Assembly: GCA_023258355.1 (NCBI GenBank)
Contig: JALQZL010000018.1
Location: forward strand, 1 to 17,881
Direction of reading: 5' to 3'
Length of the DNA stretch: 17,881 nt
Origin: Wenzhouxiangellaceae bacterium
GTDB taxonomy: Bacteria > Pseudomonadota > Gammaproteobacteria > Xanthomonadales > Wenzhouxiangellaceae
This document shows, piece by piece, positions 6,468-14,026 of this stretch (positions are counted from its first letter, which is position 1; every line of letters begins with the position of its first letter). The notes under the pieces are model-generated. The model was not told the origin of the DNA. It saw only the letters and a list, made by a program, of their open reading frames with translations, and searched no databases. A program made the position numbers and the translations under genes.

Positions 6468-7366
6468 CATCTTCCCAATTGATCGACATCCAAGGGCTTG
6501 CCACTGATTTTATCGATCACATTCTCTACCGTGCGGTGGAATTGGCCAAAGGCAGTGAGCCGATGACGACCAATCACACAGTCGCTAATTTGTTTTTTGA
6601 GCCATCTACTCGCACCCGCGTCTCTTTTGAGATCGCAGCCACCCGACTGGGCTTATCGATCATCAATCTTGATGGTCTAAGATCTTCCATGACCAAAGGC
6701 GAGTCATTGCTGGATACCCTGGCCACACTGCGTGCCATGGGCGTTGAGATGGCAGTTTTGAGACATGGTCAGACGGGCATCTGTCATGAAATCAGCCATG
6801 CCATGCCGATCGGGATGGGACTGGTGAATGCTGGAGATGGCTGTGGACATCACCCCACGCAGGCCCTGTTGGATGTGGCCACCATGATCGAGCAGGGCAT
6901 CTCTTTAAGTGATTCGAAGGTCGTGATTGTCGGGGACTTGCGACACTCTCGTGTGGCGAGGTCTAACGTGGCGCTATTGAAGCGTTTGAACGTCGGTGAG
7001 GTGGCGTTGGCGGGACCGCCTGCCTTCATGCCCAAAGATCTGTTTGGTCACACGGATTTGGTGGTGTATGACCAGTTGGAGGCGGCGTTGGAAGAGGCCA
7101 ACATTGTCATGATGTTGCGTATCCAAAAAGAACGCCTAGAGCCAGAGACCTTGGTTGATTGGGCCGATTATCACGAGCAGTGGGGACTGAGTCAGTCCAA
7201 ACTGGCGCTCGCCAGACCCGATTGTCGCGTCATGCATCCAGGCCCAATTAACCGAGGGGTGGAGTTGACCGCCGAGGTCGCCGATGGGGCGCAATCTTTG
7301 ATTTTGGATCAAGTCAGAATGAGTGTCTTTACCCGCATGGCTATTTTTGAGGCCTTGCTGGCTTAA
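6464..7366 (+). CDS. pyrB: Aspartate carbamoyltransferase catalytic subunit
   Basis: Condenses carbamoyl phosphate and aspartate in the second step of pyrimidine synthesis. It has 300 residues, close to the family's catalytic chain. Carbamoyl phosphate binding motif FFEPSTRTRVSFE (44-56), MTKGESLLDT with Lys78, LRHGQTG with Arg100, GHHPTQALLD (128-137), VGDLRHSRVARS (157-168), MLRIQKER (217-224) and VMHPGPINRGVE (256-267) are all present. The start at 6464 has AGGAGG at 6451-6456, 7 nt upstream, and forms an ATGA overlap with ruvX. There is no N-terminal extension and no pyrC-like gene follows, unlike the Pseudomonas pyrB-pyrC' pair; a dihydroorotase must be encoded elsewhere. No regulatory chain gene (pyrI) is seen. 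Confidence 0.96.
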   Translation: MTSSQLIDIQGLATDFIDHILYRAVELAKGSEPMTTNHTVANLFFEPSTRTRVSFEIAATRLGLSIINLDGLRSSMTKGESLLDTLATLRAMGVEMAVLRHGQTGICHEISHAMPIGMGLVNAGDGCGHHPTQALLDVATMIEQGISLSDSKVVIVGDLRHSRVARSNVALLKRLNVGEVALAGPPAFMPKDLFGHTDLVVYDQLEAALEEANIVMMLRIQKERLEPETLVDWADYHEQWGLSQSKLALARPDCRVMHPGPINRGVELTAEVADGAQSLILDQVRMSVFTRMAIFEALLA

Positions 7367-7392
7367 CCTGTGCCCTGATTCGGGTCTACAAT
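7363..7392 (+). promoter_or_regulatory. Probable sigma-70 promoter upstream of trmB
   Basis: TACAAT (7387-7392) is a good -10 box. TTAACC (7363-7368) matches four of six bases of the -35 consensus with an 18-nt spacer and overlaps the pyrB stop codon. The predicted transcription start is near 7399, about 84 nt before trmB. The 116-nt gap between pyrB and trmB shows no terminator hairpin with a T run. Confidence 0.45.
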
Positions 7393-7398
7393 AGGGGC

Positions 7399-7479
7399 AT
7401 GGCAGGTTCGATTTACCCAGACTCAACAATCATCGACAGCACTTGGTTAGTGATCAGTCGGCCTGCAGGGATAGACTAA
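7399..7479 (+). CDS. Possible 26-residue leader peptide before trmB
   Basis: An ATG at 7399 opens a 26-codon frame that ends with TAA at 7477-7479, only 3 nt before the trmB start. It begins MAGSIYPDST and ends SRPAGID. The predicted transcription start of the upstream promoter falls on or next to its ATG, so it would be read from a leaderless transcript and could couple translation to trmB. No ribosome binding site, known motif or attenuator hairpin supports it. It could be chance. Confidence 0.22.
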   Translation: MAGSIYPDSTIIDSTWLVISRPAGID

Positions 7480-7482
7480 ATC

Positions 7483-8160
7483 ATGGGTCCAGACCAAGCC
7501 CAGAAAACACCCAAGGTTTGGCGCAAGATCCGAAGTTTTGTGCGACGTCCCGGCCGTCTTACCCCCGCCCAAGAAGCCGCGATTGACTTATGGTTGCCTG
7601 AATACGCGTATCCATCCGAACGTTTGGCCGATGCCAAGCGAACGGTCATGGAAATTGGTTTTGGGAATGGTCAAGCCCTCATTCACATGGCGCAAGCAGA
7701 ACCAGAAGCCCATTTGATTGGCGTTGAGGTACATCCACCCGGCGTGGGGAGATTGCTCTTAGCACTCAAATCTCAAGGCATCGACAATGTGTCTGTGGCC
7801 ATGACCGATGCTGTGGAGTTACTAGAGCAGGTGATTGCACCGAAGAGTTTGGATGAGGTGCGCATTTATTTTCCAGATCCTTGGCCGAAGAAAAAGCACC
7901 ACAAGCGGCGACTGATTCAAGCCCCTTTTATTCAATTATTGGCCGAGAAGCTTAAGCCTCAAGGCCGCGTCCATTTGGCCACAGACTGGATGCCCTATGC
8001 TGAGTGGATGGAGGAGGTATTCGCCGAGTCTGATCTCTATGAGAAGGTACCGAACGCCCATCACCACCGACCGAAAACGCATTTTCAAAAACGAGGTGAG
8101 CGGCGCGGCCACGCCATTGTTGATTTGATTTATGTGCGGACCCAAGAGGTATCGGCATGA
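7483..8160 (+). CDS. trmB: tRNA (guanine-N7-)-methyltransferase
   Basis: Methylates N7 of guanine 46 in the variable loop of tRNAs using S-adenosylmethionine; cytosolic. The 225 residues fit the family. Seen: the N-terminal RKIRSFVRRPGRLTPAQ (14-30), the SAM-binding motif MEIGFGNGQ (56-64), IGVEVHPPGV (79-88), and the family signature YFPDPWPKKKHHKRR (129-143) with the catalytic Asp132 region, then HLATDW and THFQKRGERRGH near the end. The ATG at 7483 gives the usual distance to RSFVRR; its ribosome binding site is modest (CAGGGAT). A promoter is predicted at 7363-7392. The stop overlaps the start of the permease gene as ATGA, so the two are translationally coupled. Confidence 0.97.
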   Translation: MGPDQAQKTPKVWRKIRSFVRRPGRLTPAQEAAIDLWLPEYAYPSERLADAKRTVMEIGFGNGQALIHMAQAEPEAHLIGVEVHPPGVGRLLLALKSQGIDNVSVAMTDAVELLEQVIAPKSLDEVRIYFPDPWPKKKHHKRRLIQAPFIQLLAEKLKPQGRVHLATDWMPYAEWMEEVFAESDLYEKVPNAHHHRPKTHFQKRGERRGHAIVDLIYVRTQEVSA

Positions 8161-9998
8161 TGGCATCGACCTTGCCACTGACAGGCGACATGGTGCTGGT
8201 GTTGTTAGTGCTGGGGTTGACGGTGGCACTGTTTGTGTGGGAAGTGGTCCGCGTCGATATTGCCGCCATCGGCATCATGGTCGTCATCGGTTTATTGGGG
8301 TTGGTGCCCTCTGACCAGCTGTTTAATGGTTTCGCCTCGAACGCCGTCATTTCCTTAATTGCGGTCATGATCATGGGCGCAGGTCTGGATAGAACGGGGG
8401 TCATGAATCAGGTGACTACCTGGATTTTGAAACTAGCGGCGCAGTCTGCAAGCCGCGTTGTTGCGTTGACCAGTGCTTCGGCCGGCCTGGTATCGAGCAT
8501 GACTCAAAATGCCGGCGTCACGGCACTCTTTATGCCCGTGGTCGGTCGGGTATCTGGGCGCATGCACATTCCGATGCCTCAGCTTTTAATGCCAATGGGG
8601 TTTGGTGCCATGGTCGGGGGGACCATCACCATGGTCGGTTCTTCTCCTCTGATCTTATTGAATGACCTCATGGAAGCCTCCAATCGCTCATTGCCGCCCG
8701 GGGCTGAAGCGCTGGATGGGTTTAATTTGTTTGCGGTCACGCCGATTGGCTTGGCCTTGCTGGCAGCGAGCTTGGCTTATTTTTGGCTATTTGCCCAAAA
8801 ACTTTTGCCCACGGGTGAGACCAAGGGTTCAAGTGCCCCAGGTCGGACAGAGACCTATTTTGCCGATGTCTATGGCATTGAAGGCGAGGTCTATGAGATG
8901 TTGGTCACCGTTGACTCACCTTTGGTTGGCATGCGAATCAGTGAGGCAGAGCGCTTGCCTGGTGCCCCTTTGTTGCTGGGGATTCAATCGACGGATGAAC
9001 CGAGACTCGCACCACCAGCCGATGAAATGGTGTGGGTGGGGACTGTCTTAGGGGTGATGGGGACGCGAGAGCAAGTTGGGCAGTTTGCCTTGGCCAACCA
9101 GCTCAAGTTGCAACCGCGACTGAAAACATTTGGGCAGCTCTTCAATCCCACCCGTGCTGGTATTTCCGAGGTTGTGATACCGCCAGGGTCTCGATTGATT
9201 GGTCAAAGCATTGGTGATTCGAAACTACGGTCACGGTTTGGTATTTCGGTGCTGGCAATTAACCGCCAAGGCGATATCATTCGTGAGGACTTGCGGGCTC
9301 AGGTGCTACAAGCGGGTGATTGTCTGGTCTCTCACTCTACTTGGAGTGATCTTGCTGAGCTGGCTGACGATAAAGACTTTATCGTGGCCACCGATATTCC
9401 AAAAGAAGAACAACGACCACAAAAAGTGATTCATGCCCTTATTTTTTTTGGGCTGGCTTTGGTCTTGGTGATCTTCACTGACATCCGCTTATCGATTGCC
9501 TTACTCACAGGGGCAATCGGCATGATTTTAAGCGGCGTCTTGAGTATGGATGAGGCCTATCAGTCAGTCAGTTGGAAAACAGTCTTTTTAATGGCTAGCC
9601 TCATTCCTCTGGGCTATGCGATGGAAGTGACCGGGACCGCCGCTTGGTTAGCCGCCCAAATCATCGCTGTGTTGGGCACCATGCCAGGATGGGTCTTGCA
9701 AGTGGCGCTGGCGGTCTTGGCAACGCTGTTTACGTTGGTGATGTCCAATGTGGGCGCCACTGTACTGCTGGTCCCCATCGCCATTAACTTGGCCATTGTG
9801 ACGGGGGGCAGTCCTGCGGTCTACGCTTTGGTTGTGGCGTTGGCGGCCAGTAATGCGTTTATCCTGCCCACCCATCCTGTCAATGCGCTGATCATGGGGC
9901 CGGGTGGCTATCGGGTGAGGGATTTCGTGCGCATTGGCGGGGGAATGTCGGTGCTCTATTTGGTCGTGAGCTTGACGGTCGTCAATCTTATTTTTTAG
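8157..9998 (+). CDS. SLC13/DASS-type permease with two TrkA-C (RCK-C) domains
   Basis: A 613-residue inner-membrane transporter. About residues 10-215 are hydrophobic with several helices, residues 235-410 are soluble, and residues 423-613 are again membrane. Each membrane half holds an SNT-like substrate/sodium loop: MTQNAGVTALFMP (115-127) and MSNVGATVLLVP (529-540), followed by SNAFILPTHPVNALIMGPGG (565-584). The soluble part looks like two tandem TrkA-C domains (about 235-315 and 330-410; each with the 'P....G..I......FGI.VLAI' pattern, clearest at 342-370). Relatives move sulfate, dicarboxylates or similar anions; the substrate here cannot be told. AAGAGG at 8144-8149 precedes the start by 7 nt; it overlaps trmB by 4 nt. 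Its 3' end overlaps the opposing Rieske gene by 4 nt. Confidence 0.92.
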   Translation: MMASTLPLTGDMVLVLLVLGLTVALFVWEVVRVDIAAIGIMVVIGLLGLVPSDQLFNGFASNAVISLIAVMIMGAGLDRTGVMNQVTTWILKLAAQSASRVVALTSASAGLVSSMTQNAGVTALFMPVVGRVSGRMHIPMPQLLMPMGFGAMVGGTITMVGSSPLILLNDLMEASNRSLPPGAEALDGFNLFAVTPIGLALLAASLAYFWLFAQKLLPTGETKGSSAPGRTETYFADVYGIEGEVYEMLVTVDSPLVGMRISEAERLPGAPLLLGIQSTDEPRLAPPADEMVWVGTVLGVMGTREQVGQFALANQLKLQPRLKTFGQLFNPTRAGISEVVIPPGSRLIGQSIGDSKLRSRFGISVLAINRQGDIIREDLRAQVLQAGDCLVSHSTWSDLAELADDKDFIVATDIPKEEQRPQKVIHALIFFGLALVLVIFTDIRLSIALLTGAIGMILSGVLSMDEAYQSVSWKTVFLMASLIPLGYAMEVTGTAAWLAAQIIAVLGTMPGWVLQVALAVLATLFTLVMSNVGATVLLVPIAINLAIVTGGSPAVYALVVALAASNAFILPTHPVNALIMGPGGYRVRDFVRIGGGMSVLYLVVSLTVVNLIF

Positions 9999-10375
9999 TC
10001 GGTGGCCAAGGCCACGGACCCTTCGCTTTCAATCAGATGGATAGTTTTCAAGCAGGCATTCAAGCAGGGGCCTGAAACACAACGACCCTGGCTAGGCTCA
10101 AACACTGCGCCGTGAACGCAACAGACCAAGCGATTCTCATCATCTGTGATGAATCGGTCAGGCGCGATATTCAGCGATCGGCCCTGATGTGGACACACGT
10201 TGAGCCAGGCCTTGGCCATGCCTTGATGACGGGTCACAACGAGATCAATGGGCCCCTCGTGGCACACAGTTATGGCAAGATCAGGGTCTGACACCCGAAA
10301 CTCGCGGTATTGCCCCTCAGCGAGGGTGTCGCTGGTGCACAGGAACTTCGATGACATCTTGGAGTCTATGGACAT
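9995..10375 (-). CDS. Small soluble Rieske [2Fe-2S] protein
   Basis: A single-domain Rieske ferredoxin-like protein of 126 residues (120 if it starts at the ATG at 10357). The cluster ligands are visible: CPH (Cys61, His63) and CCVH (Cys85, His88), spaced by 21 residues, then GAVFEPSQGRCVSGPC, the proline-containing C-terminal part of the fold with two extra cysteines at 99 and 104. No signal peptide or membrane segment, so it is probably cytosolic; it could pass electrons to an oxygenase or reductase, but no such partner lies nearby. Neither start has a clear ribosome binding site. The longer start abuts the next gene's ATG with no gap, which favours the shorter start slightly. It overlaps the permease stop by 4 nt. 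Confidence 0.88.
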   Translation of the reverse strand: MSIDSKMSSKFLCTSDTLAEGQYREFRVSDPDLAITVCHEGPIDLVVTRHQGMAKAWLNVCPHQGRSLNIAPDRFITDDENRLVCCVHGAVFEPSQGRCVSGPCLNACLKTIHLIESEGSVALATD

Positions 10376-10672
10376 ATGAATTTCAACCCAAACGATCGCT
10401 TTAATCGTTCATTTTACAGCCGGTTTGGATCACCATTCGATCCAAAACCGATGAGCCCATTGGCCCGTGTGGGTGTGGTGCTATTGACGATCGCTGTATT
10501 GGCGGTGAGTTTTATGCTGGGCCTTGTCTTTCTGGCGATTGCCGTGGGCTTATTGGCCATGGGGATGATTGCGGTGTTTATTCGCCGCTTATTAAATGGC
10601 CGAGAGACACCAGCCGAAGACGACAACATCGAAGTGACCTATCGGGTGGTTCATCGAAAAAGGGATGACTGA
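10376..10672 (+). CDS. Small two-helix membrane protein, unknown function
   Basis: A 98-residue protein that I do not recognise. The first 30 residues are polar with several Asn, Phe and Pro; two adjoining hydrophobic segments lie at about 31-50 and 52-70, and a basic patch (RRLLNGR) and an acidic then basic tail follow. The short turn between the helices suggests a hairpin with both ends in the cytoplasm. GGAG at 10361-10364 lies 11 nt upstream of the start, inside the divergent Rieske gene, so any promoter must also be inside that gene. It ends 29 nt from the converging antiporter operon. No obvious terminator is present between them. Confidence 0.7.
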   Translation: MNFNPNDRFNRSFYSRFGSPFDPKPMSPLARVGVVLLTIAVLAVSFMLGLVFLAIAVGLLAMGMIAVFIRRLLNGRETPAEDDNIEVTYRVVHRKRDD

Positions 10673-10701
10673 GGCAGGACCAAGTCTTGGCAGGCTAACC
10701 G

Positions 10702-12408
10702 CTAGAGTATTCCGAGTAACAGCAGGACAAAAAAGAGGGCAGCAACCCACAAGGCCATGGCGCCGATCGGCCACGACTGGCCGAGGTGCTTTAGGGGCCA
10801 GCGAGGGTGTGCCAGCCACCCAAACCCTGTTTTGAAAGGTGAGCTGAGTGCTCCTTGGATGCGCTGGCCCGCGATAACCAAATGCGATGGGAGTGTCCTA
10901 AACAGCCATCGATAAACCAAATTGGCATCCCATAGACGCCGCACGCCTTCTTTCGGTAAACCAAACCCAAAGTGTGCGAGCAAAGCGTAAGCCAGGCCTG
11001 CGCTTCCGAGCAAGATCAACTGAGCAACCACGGTCTTCGTTGTGAAGACAGTGACATCACTTCCGAATGGTCGAAACCCCTGGCTGAGCTCAGGCAGCCA
11101 TCCCACCAACAGCACCACACTGATCGGGATCAAGAAGGCCAATCGTTGACTGATGGGCAATGCAAGCTTGGTTGGCGTGGGTGTGGGCTCAAGGGGTGCT
11201 TGGAAAAACACCCGCCAAGTGAGACGAACCCATGCATACAAAATACCCATCACGGAGAGAGAGGCCATCAGCCAGTAGAGTGCATGGGGATAGCTTGACC
11301 CTTCAATCGCCGCCAGAATCATCTTTTTGCTCATAAACCCACCGGTCAGTGGCAAGGCAATGTTGGCCATCGCAGCGATCACCACCGCTGAGGCCACCCA
11401 TGGCATGGTTTTGGCAAGTCCGCCCAAACGGTGGGCATCTGTCGTACCTAGGTGGGTCAAGATCACGGCCATGGCCATGAAGAACACCATCTTGAAAGAG
11501 ACATCCATCACGATGTGCCAGGCCACGCCATCGAGTGCCAACGGTGTCCCCACACCAATGGCCACTACCATCAAGCCAAGTTGAACCATCATGCTGTAGG
11601 CCAAAACCCGCCTGAGGTTTCGCTCAGCCAGGACATACCCGGTGGGCCACAGGGCCATGAGGACACCGATGGGCACCAGCCAAGGCTCTCCAGGGAAGAC
11701 GGTCATCAAACCAAAAAGCCCCACTTTGGTGGTCACTGCCACCAACACAGCCAACCCCGCCAGTGAGGCTTTGGGGTAGGCATCGACAAGCCACAGGTGC
11801 AATAAGGGGAAGCCTGCCTTGATGCCAAAGCCCAATAGGAATAAAAAGCCAGCCGGTGTGTCCAAGCCCACTGGCCTCATAGCCCAGTCTCCCGACCGGC
11901 CACCCTCTATCAAGATGGCGGTTAAGATCGTCACCCCTGCCGCAATCTGGAATAACAGATAACGAACACCCGCGGCGGTGGCTTGGGTGTTGCGCGCAGC
12001 CAAAACCAAGCCCACACCACTGAGTGCGATGATCTCGAAGAAGATGAAGAAACTAATCCAGTCGCCTGCGAGGACTGTGCCGATTCCTCCTGCAAAGTAG
12101 GCCAGCAAAGCGCTATGTTGTAAGCGGTCTTTGCTTGGTGCAATAAAAAGCGAGCCCGCCAGTGCGGCCAGATGAAACAGGCCAAGCATCAAAAGACCCA
12201 ACGCATCAACAGCCACCAGCGTCAATGAGTAATCCATCAACGAGTAGTCAAGGGTTTGCCCGACCTCTAGGCGCATCAGCGCCCACAAACCAGAGAACAC
12301 GATGGTGGCGGGTGTCAACCAAGCAGCCCACGCCCGAGGCAAGGCAGGAAGCAGACAGGCCATGCCCAAGAACAATGCAACAGGTAACAACGCTAGCCAC
12401 TCGTTCAT
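10702..12408 (-). CDS. Third antiporter-like subunit of Mrp complex (MrpD/NuoL-type, with C-terminal extension)
   Basis: A 568-residue membrane protein of the proton-conducting antiporter family (Proton_antipo_M). The ionisable residues in the membrane are kept: Glu125 in WISFFIFFE, Lys197 in FGIKAGFPLLHLWL, Lys228 in TTKVGLFG, Lys306 in VSFKMVFF and Lys361/362 in LTGGFMSKK. After about residue 445 it has an added part: one helix (about 455-485), an amphipathic basic stretch of about 55 residues, and a last helix (about 546-568). This resembles the lateral-helix end of NuoL/MrpA. It is the last gene of the operon and starts in an ATGA overlap with the 52-residue gene, with GGGGA 6 nt upstream. 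It should conduct protons within the Mrp complex; its exact place in the complex is inferred. Confidence 0.9.
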   Translation of the reverse strand: MNEWLALLPVALFLGMACLLPALPRAWAAWLTPATIVFSGLWALMRLEVGQTLDYSLMDYSLTLVAVDALGLLMLGLFHLAALAGSLFIAPSKDRLQHSALLAYFAGGIGTVLAGDWISFFIFFEIIALSGVGLVLAARNTQATAAGVRYLLFQIAAGVTILTAILIEGGRSGDWAMRPVGLDTPAGFLFLLGFGIKAGFPLLHLWLVDAYPKASLAGLAVLVAVTTKVGLFGLMTVFPGEPWLVPIGVLMALWPTGYVLAERNLRRVLAYSMMVQLGLMVVAIGVGTPLALDGVAWHIVMDVSFKMVFFMAMAVILTHLGTTDAHRLGGLAKTMPWVASAVVIAAMANIALPLTGGFMSKKMILAAIEGSSYPHALYWLMASLSVMGILYAWVRLTWRVFFQAPLEPTPTPTKLALPISQRLAFLIPISVVLLVGWLPELSQGFRPFGSDVTVFTTKTVVAQLILLGSAGLAYALLAHFGFGLPKEGVRRLWDANLVYRWLFRTLPSHLVIAGQRIQGALSSPFKTGFGWLAHPRWPLKHLGQSWPIGAMALWVAALFFVLLLLGIL

Positions 12409-12563
12409 GCGCTGTCCCCAGAATCTTGACGCTCAGAACCGTGATCCCCAGCCTCTTGGTCAATCGGCGTCACTTGGGCAAAGGCGCGCACCCATCGGGT
12501 AGCCAACAAAATGACCACCACGGCAGTCACGCCTGTGACGGCATATGGCCACAACCCCATCAT
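12405..12563 (-). CDS. 52-residue single-helix membrane protein in the Mrp operon
   Basis: This short frame fills the 151-nt space between two antiporter genes. It starts MMGLWPYAVTG, has one hydrophobic helix at about residues 3-23, a short basic turn (RWVR, 23-26) and an acidic tail rich in Asp, Glu, Ser and Gln. By the positive-inside rule the tail is cytoplasmic. Its ATG at 12563 overlaps the stop of the upstream antiporter gene as ATGA, and its TGA overlaps the ATG of the downstream antiporter gene as ATGA. AAGGGG lies 8 nt before the start. Both overlaps and the lack of slack strongly suggest a translated gene. It may be a small structural subunit joining the second and third antiporter subunits; this role is inferred. 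No family recognised. Confidence 0.8.
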   Translation of the reverse strand: MMGLWPYAVTGVTAVVVILLATRWVRAFAQVTPIDQEAGDHGSERQDSGDSA

Positions 12564-14026
12564 GAGATGAGCCCCTTGGCCAGATTAAACACAGGCTCAG
12601 GGAAAAAGAACAGAATCAGACAAGCACTGGCCGTCATGCCCATGGCCACGCGCTGCGCCCACGGTGCTTCGTGGATGCCTTGTGTTGGCACGCCTGGGGC
12701 TGCGGGCGCAAAAAAGCCACGAATAGGGATGATCAATAGGTAAAGGATATTGAGCAAAGAACTGACCAGCAACGCCCCCACCACAATCCATTGCTCGTCA
12801 GACAAACTGCCGAGCACCAAGTACCATTTGGACCACATCCCCGCAAACAAGGGCAGGCCGATGATGCTAAGAATGCCAATGGTCATGAAGGTGAAGGTAA
12901 ACGGCATCACGCGGCCTAAGCCATCAAGCTCTTTTATTTTTTTTCTATCGTGCGCCACTTGGATGGCACCGGCTGAGAAAAAGAGGGTGATCTTGGCCAC
13001 TGCATGCATCAACATTTGCATCACACCGCCAATGATCGCCAGAGGCGTGGCCACCATCGCCCCAATAATCACGTAACTCAACTGGGCCACCGTTGAGTAA
13101 GCCAGCCTTGCTTTCAAGTCATCTAGACCTAACGCCACCAATGAGGCGGCCACGATGGTGAAAGCGGCCACCCAAGCCACCCAAAGGCCCGCACCAGTGG
13201 TCTGCAAGGTATCCACACCCAAGACGAAGATCGCGACTTTTAATATCGTAAAGACACCGGCTTTGACGACTGCGACGGCATGCAGTAGCGCACTGACAGG
13301 GGCAGGGGCCACCATCGCTGAAGGCAGCCATCGGTGCATCGGCATCAAGGCCGCCTTACCAATGCCAAAGGCAAACAGGCCGGTCAATATCGGAATCCAG
13401 TGCGGCGCAATGTGGCCTTCGATAATGCCACCTGTTTGGAAATCGAGCGTACCCGTGGCGGCATAAGTCCACACAATTGCTGGCAGGAGTAGACCGATCG
13501 AAGAGGCCAGCAGATAAAACAGGTAGACACGTCCGCCTTGTCTGGCACTCTCGCTGCCCGAGTGGGTGACCAGTGGGTAGGTTGATAGGGTGAGCACTTC
13601 ATAGAAAATGAACAGTGTCAGCAGGTTGCCACTAAAAGCAATCCCCGCGGCGGCACCTAAGGCGATGGCATAACACGCGAAGAATCGCGCCAAGTGTTGA
13701 TAGCCCAAGGTCTTCATATAGCTTTGCGCATATAACGTCGCGACCACCCACAGGCTGGCGCCAATGAGCGCAAATAACAGACCCAAAGGCTCAATAACAA
13801 AGCCGATACGCACACCAGGGATCAGCTCGCCAAACCACTGATGGGCGCCTTGTCCTGACATCACGCTTGGCACATGGGCAATGACTGTGGTGAGGAAGAT
13901 CAGCGCAGCCACCCACCCGAGCGCATCTCGGAGACGAGCATGACGGTGGGCCAAGGCAATGGCCAATGCCCCTGCAAAGGGAATGGCAATGACCGTCAGC
14001 GGTGAGAGCACAGGCAGACTGATCAT
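12560..14026 (-). CDS. NuoL/MrpA-like antiporter core subunit (lacks MrpA C-terminal part)
   Basis: A 488-residue polytopic membrane protein of the NuoL/MrpA group. It carries IEPLGLLFAL (79-88) and the signature PMHRWLPSAMVAPAPVSALLHA (229-250, compare H.WLP.AM..PTPVSALLHA). Key charged residues are kept: Glu143 (FIFYE), Lys224 (GIGKAAL), Lys255, Lys263, Lys345 (HAVAKITLFF) and Lys400 (FAGMWSK). A full MrpA has about 750-950 residues; here the protein ends after the antiporter core, and the MbhD/MbhE region is encoded separately at 16319-16879. It follows mnhD directly (TAG then ATG) and has GGGAAG 7 nt upstream. It should form one proton path of the complex. Calling it the MrpA equivalent rather than a second MrpD rests on the PVSALLHA segment. 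Confidence 0.92.
   Translation of the reverse strand: MISLPVLSPLTVIAIPFAGALAIALAHRHARLRDALGWVAALIFLTTVIAHVPSVMSGQGAHQWFGELIPGVRIGFVIEPLGLLFALIGASLWVVATLYAQSYMKTLGYQHLARFFACYAIALGAAAGIAFSGNLLTLFIFYEVLTLSTYPLVTHSGSESARQGGRVYLFYLLASSIGLLLPAIVWTYAATGTLDFQTGGIIEGHIAPHWIPILTGLFAFGIGKAALMPMHRWLPSAMVAPAPVSALLHAVAVVKAGVFTILKVAIFVLGVDTLQTTGAGLWVAWVAAFTIVAASLVALGLDDLKARLAYSTVAQLSYVIIGAMVATPLAIIGGVMQMLMHAVAKITLFFSAGAIQVAHDRKKIKELDGLGRVMPFTFTFMTIGILSIIGLPLFAGMWSKWYLVLGSLSDEQWIVVGALLVSSLLNILYLLIIPIRGFFAPAAPGVPTQGIHEAPWAQRVAMGMTASACLILFFFPEPVFNLAKGLIS

Noticed and set aside
10002..10015. Perfect inverted repeat GTGGCC-AA-GGCCAC near the permease/Rieske junction, considered as a terminator
   Set aside because: The T run on the + strand comes before the repeat, not after it, and on the minus strand an A run follows. 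The repeat encodes the last residues of the Rieske protein.
10680..10690. CCAAG-T-CTTGG palindrome between the converging genes
   Set aside because: The arms are short, the physical loop would leave about three pairs, and no T run follows on either strand, so it does not support a terminator.
12162..12743. Long plus-strand frame (193 codons) opposite the antiporter genes
   Set aside because: It is antisense to three well-supported minus-strand genes and has a composition typical of shadow frames.
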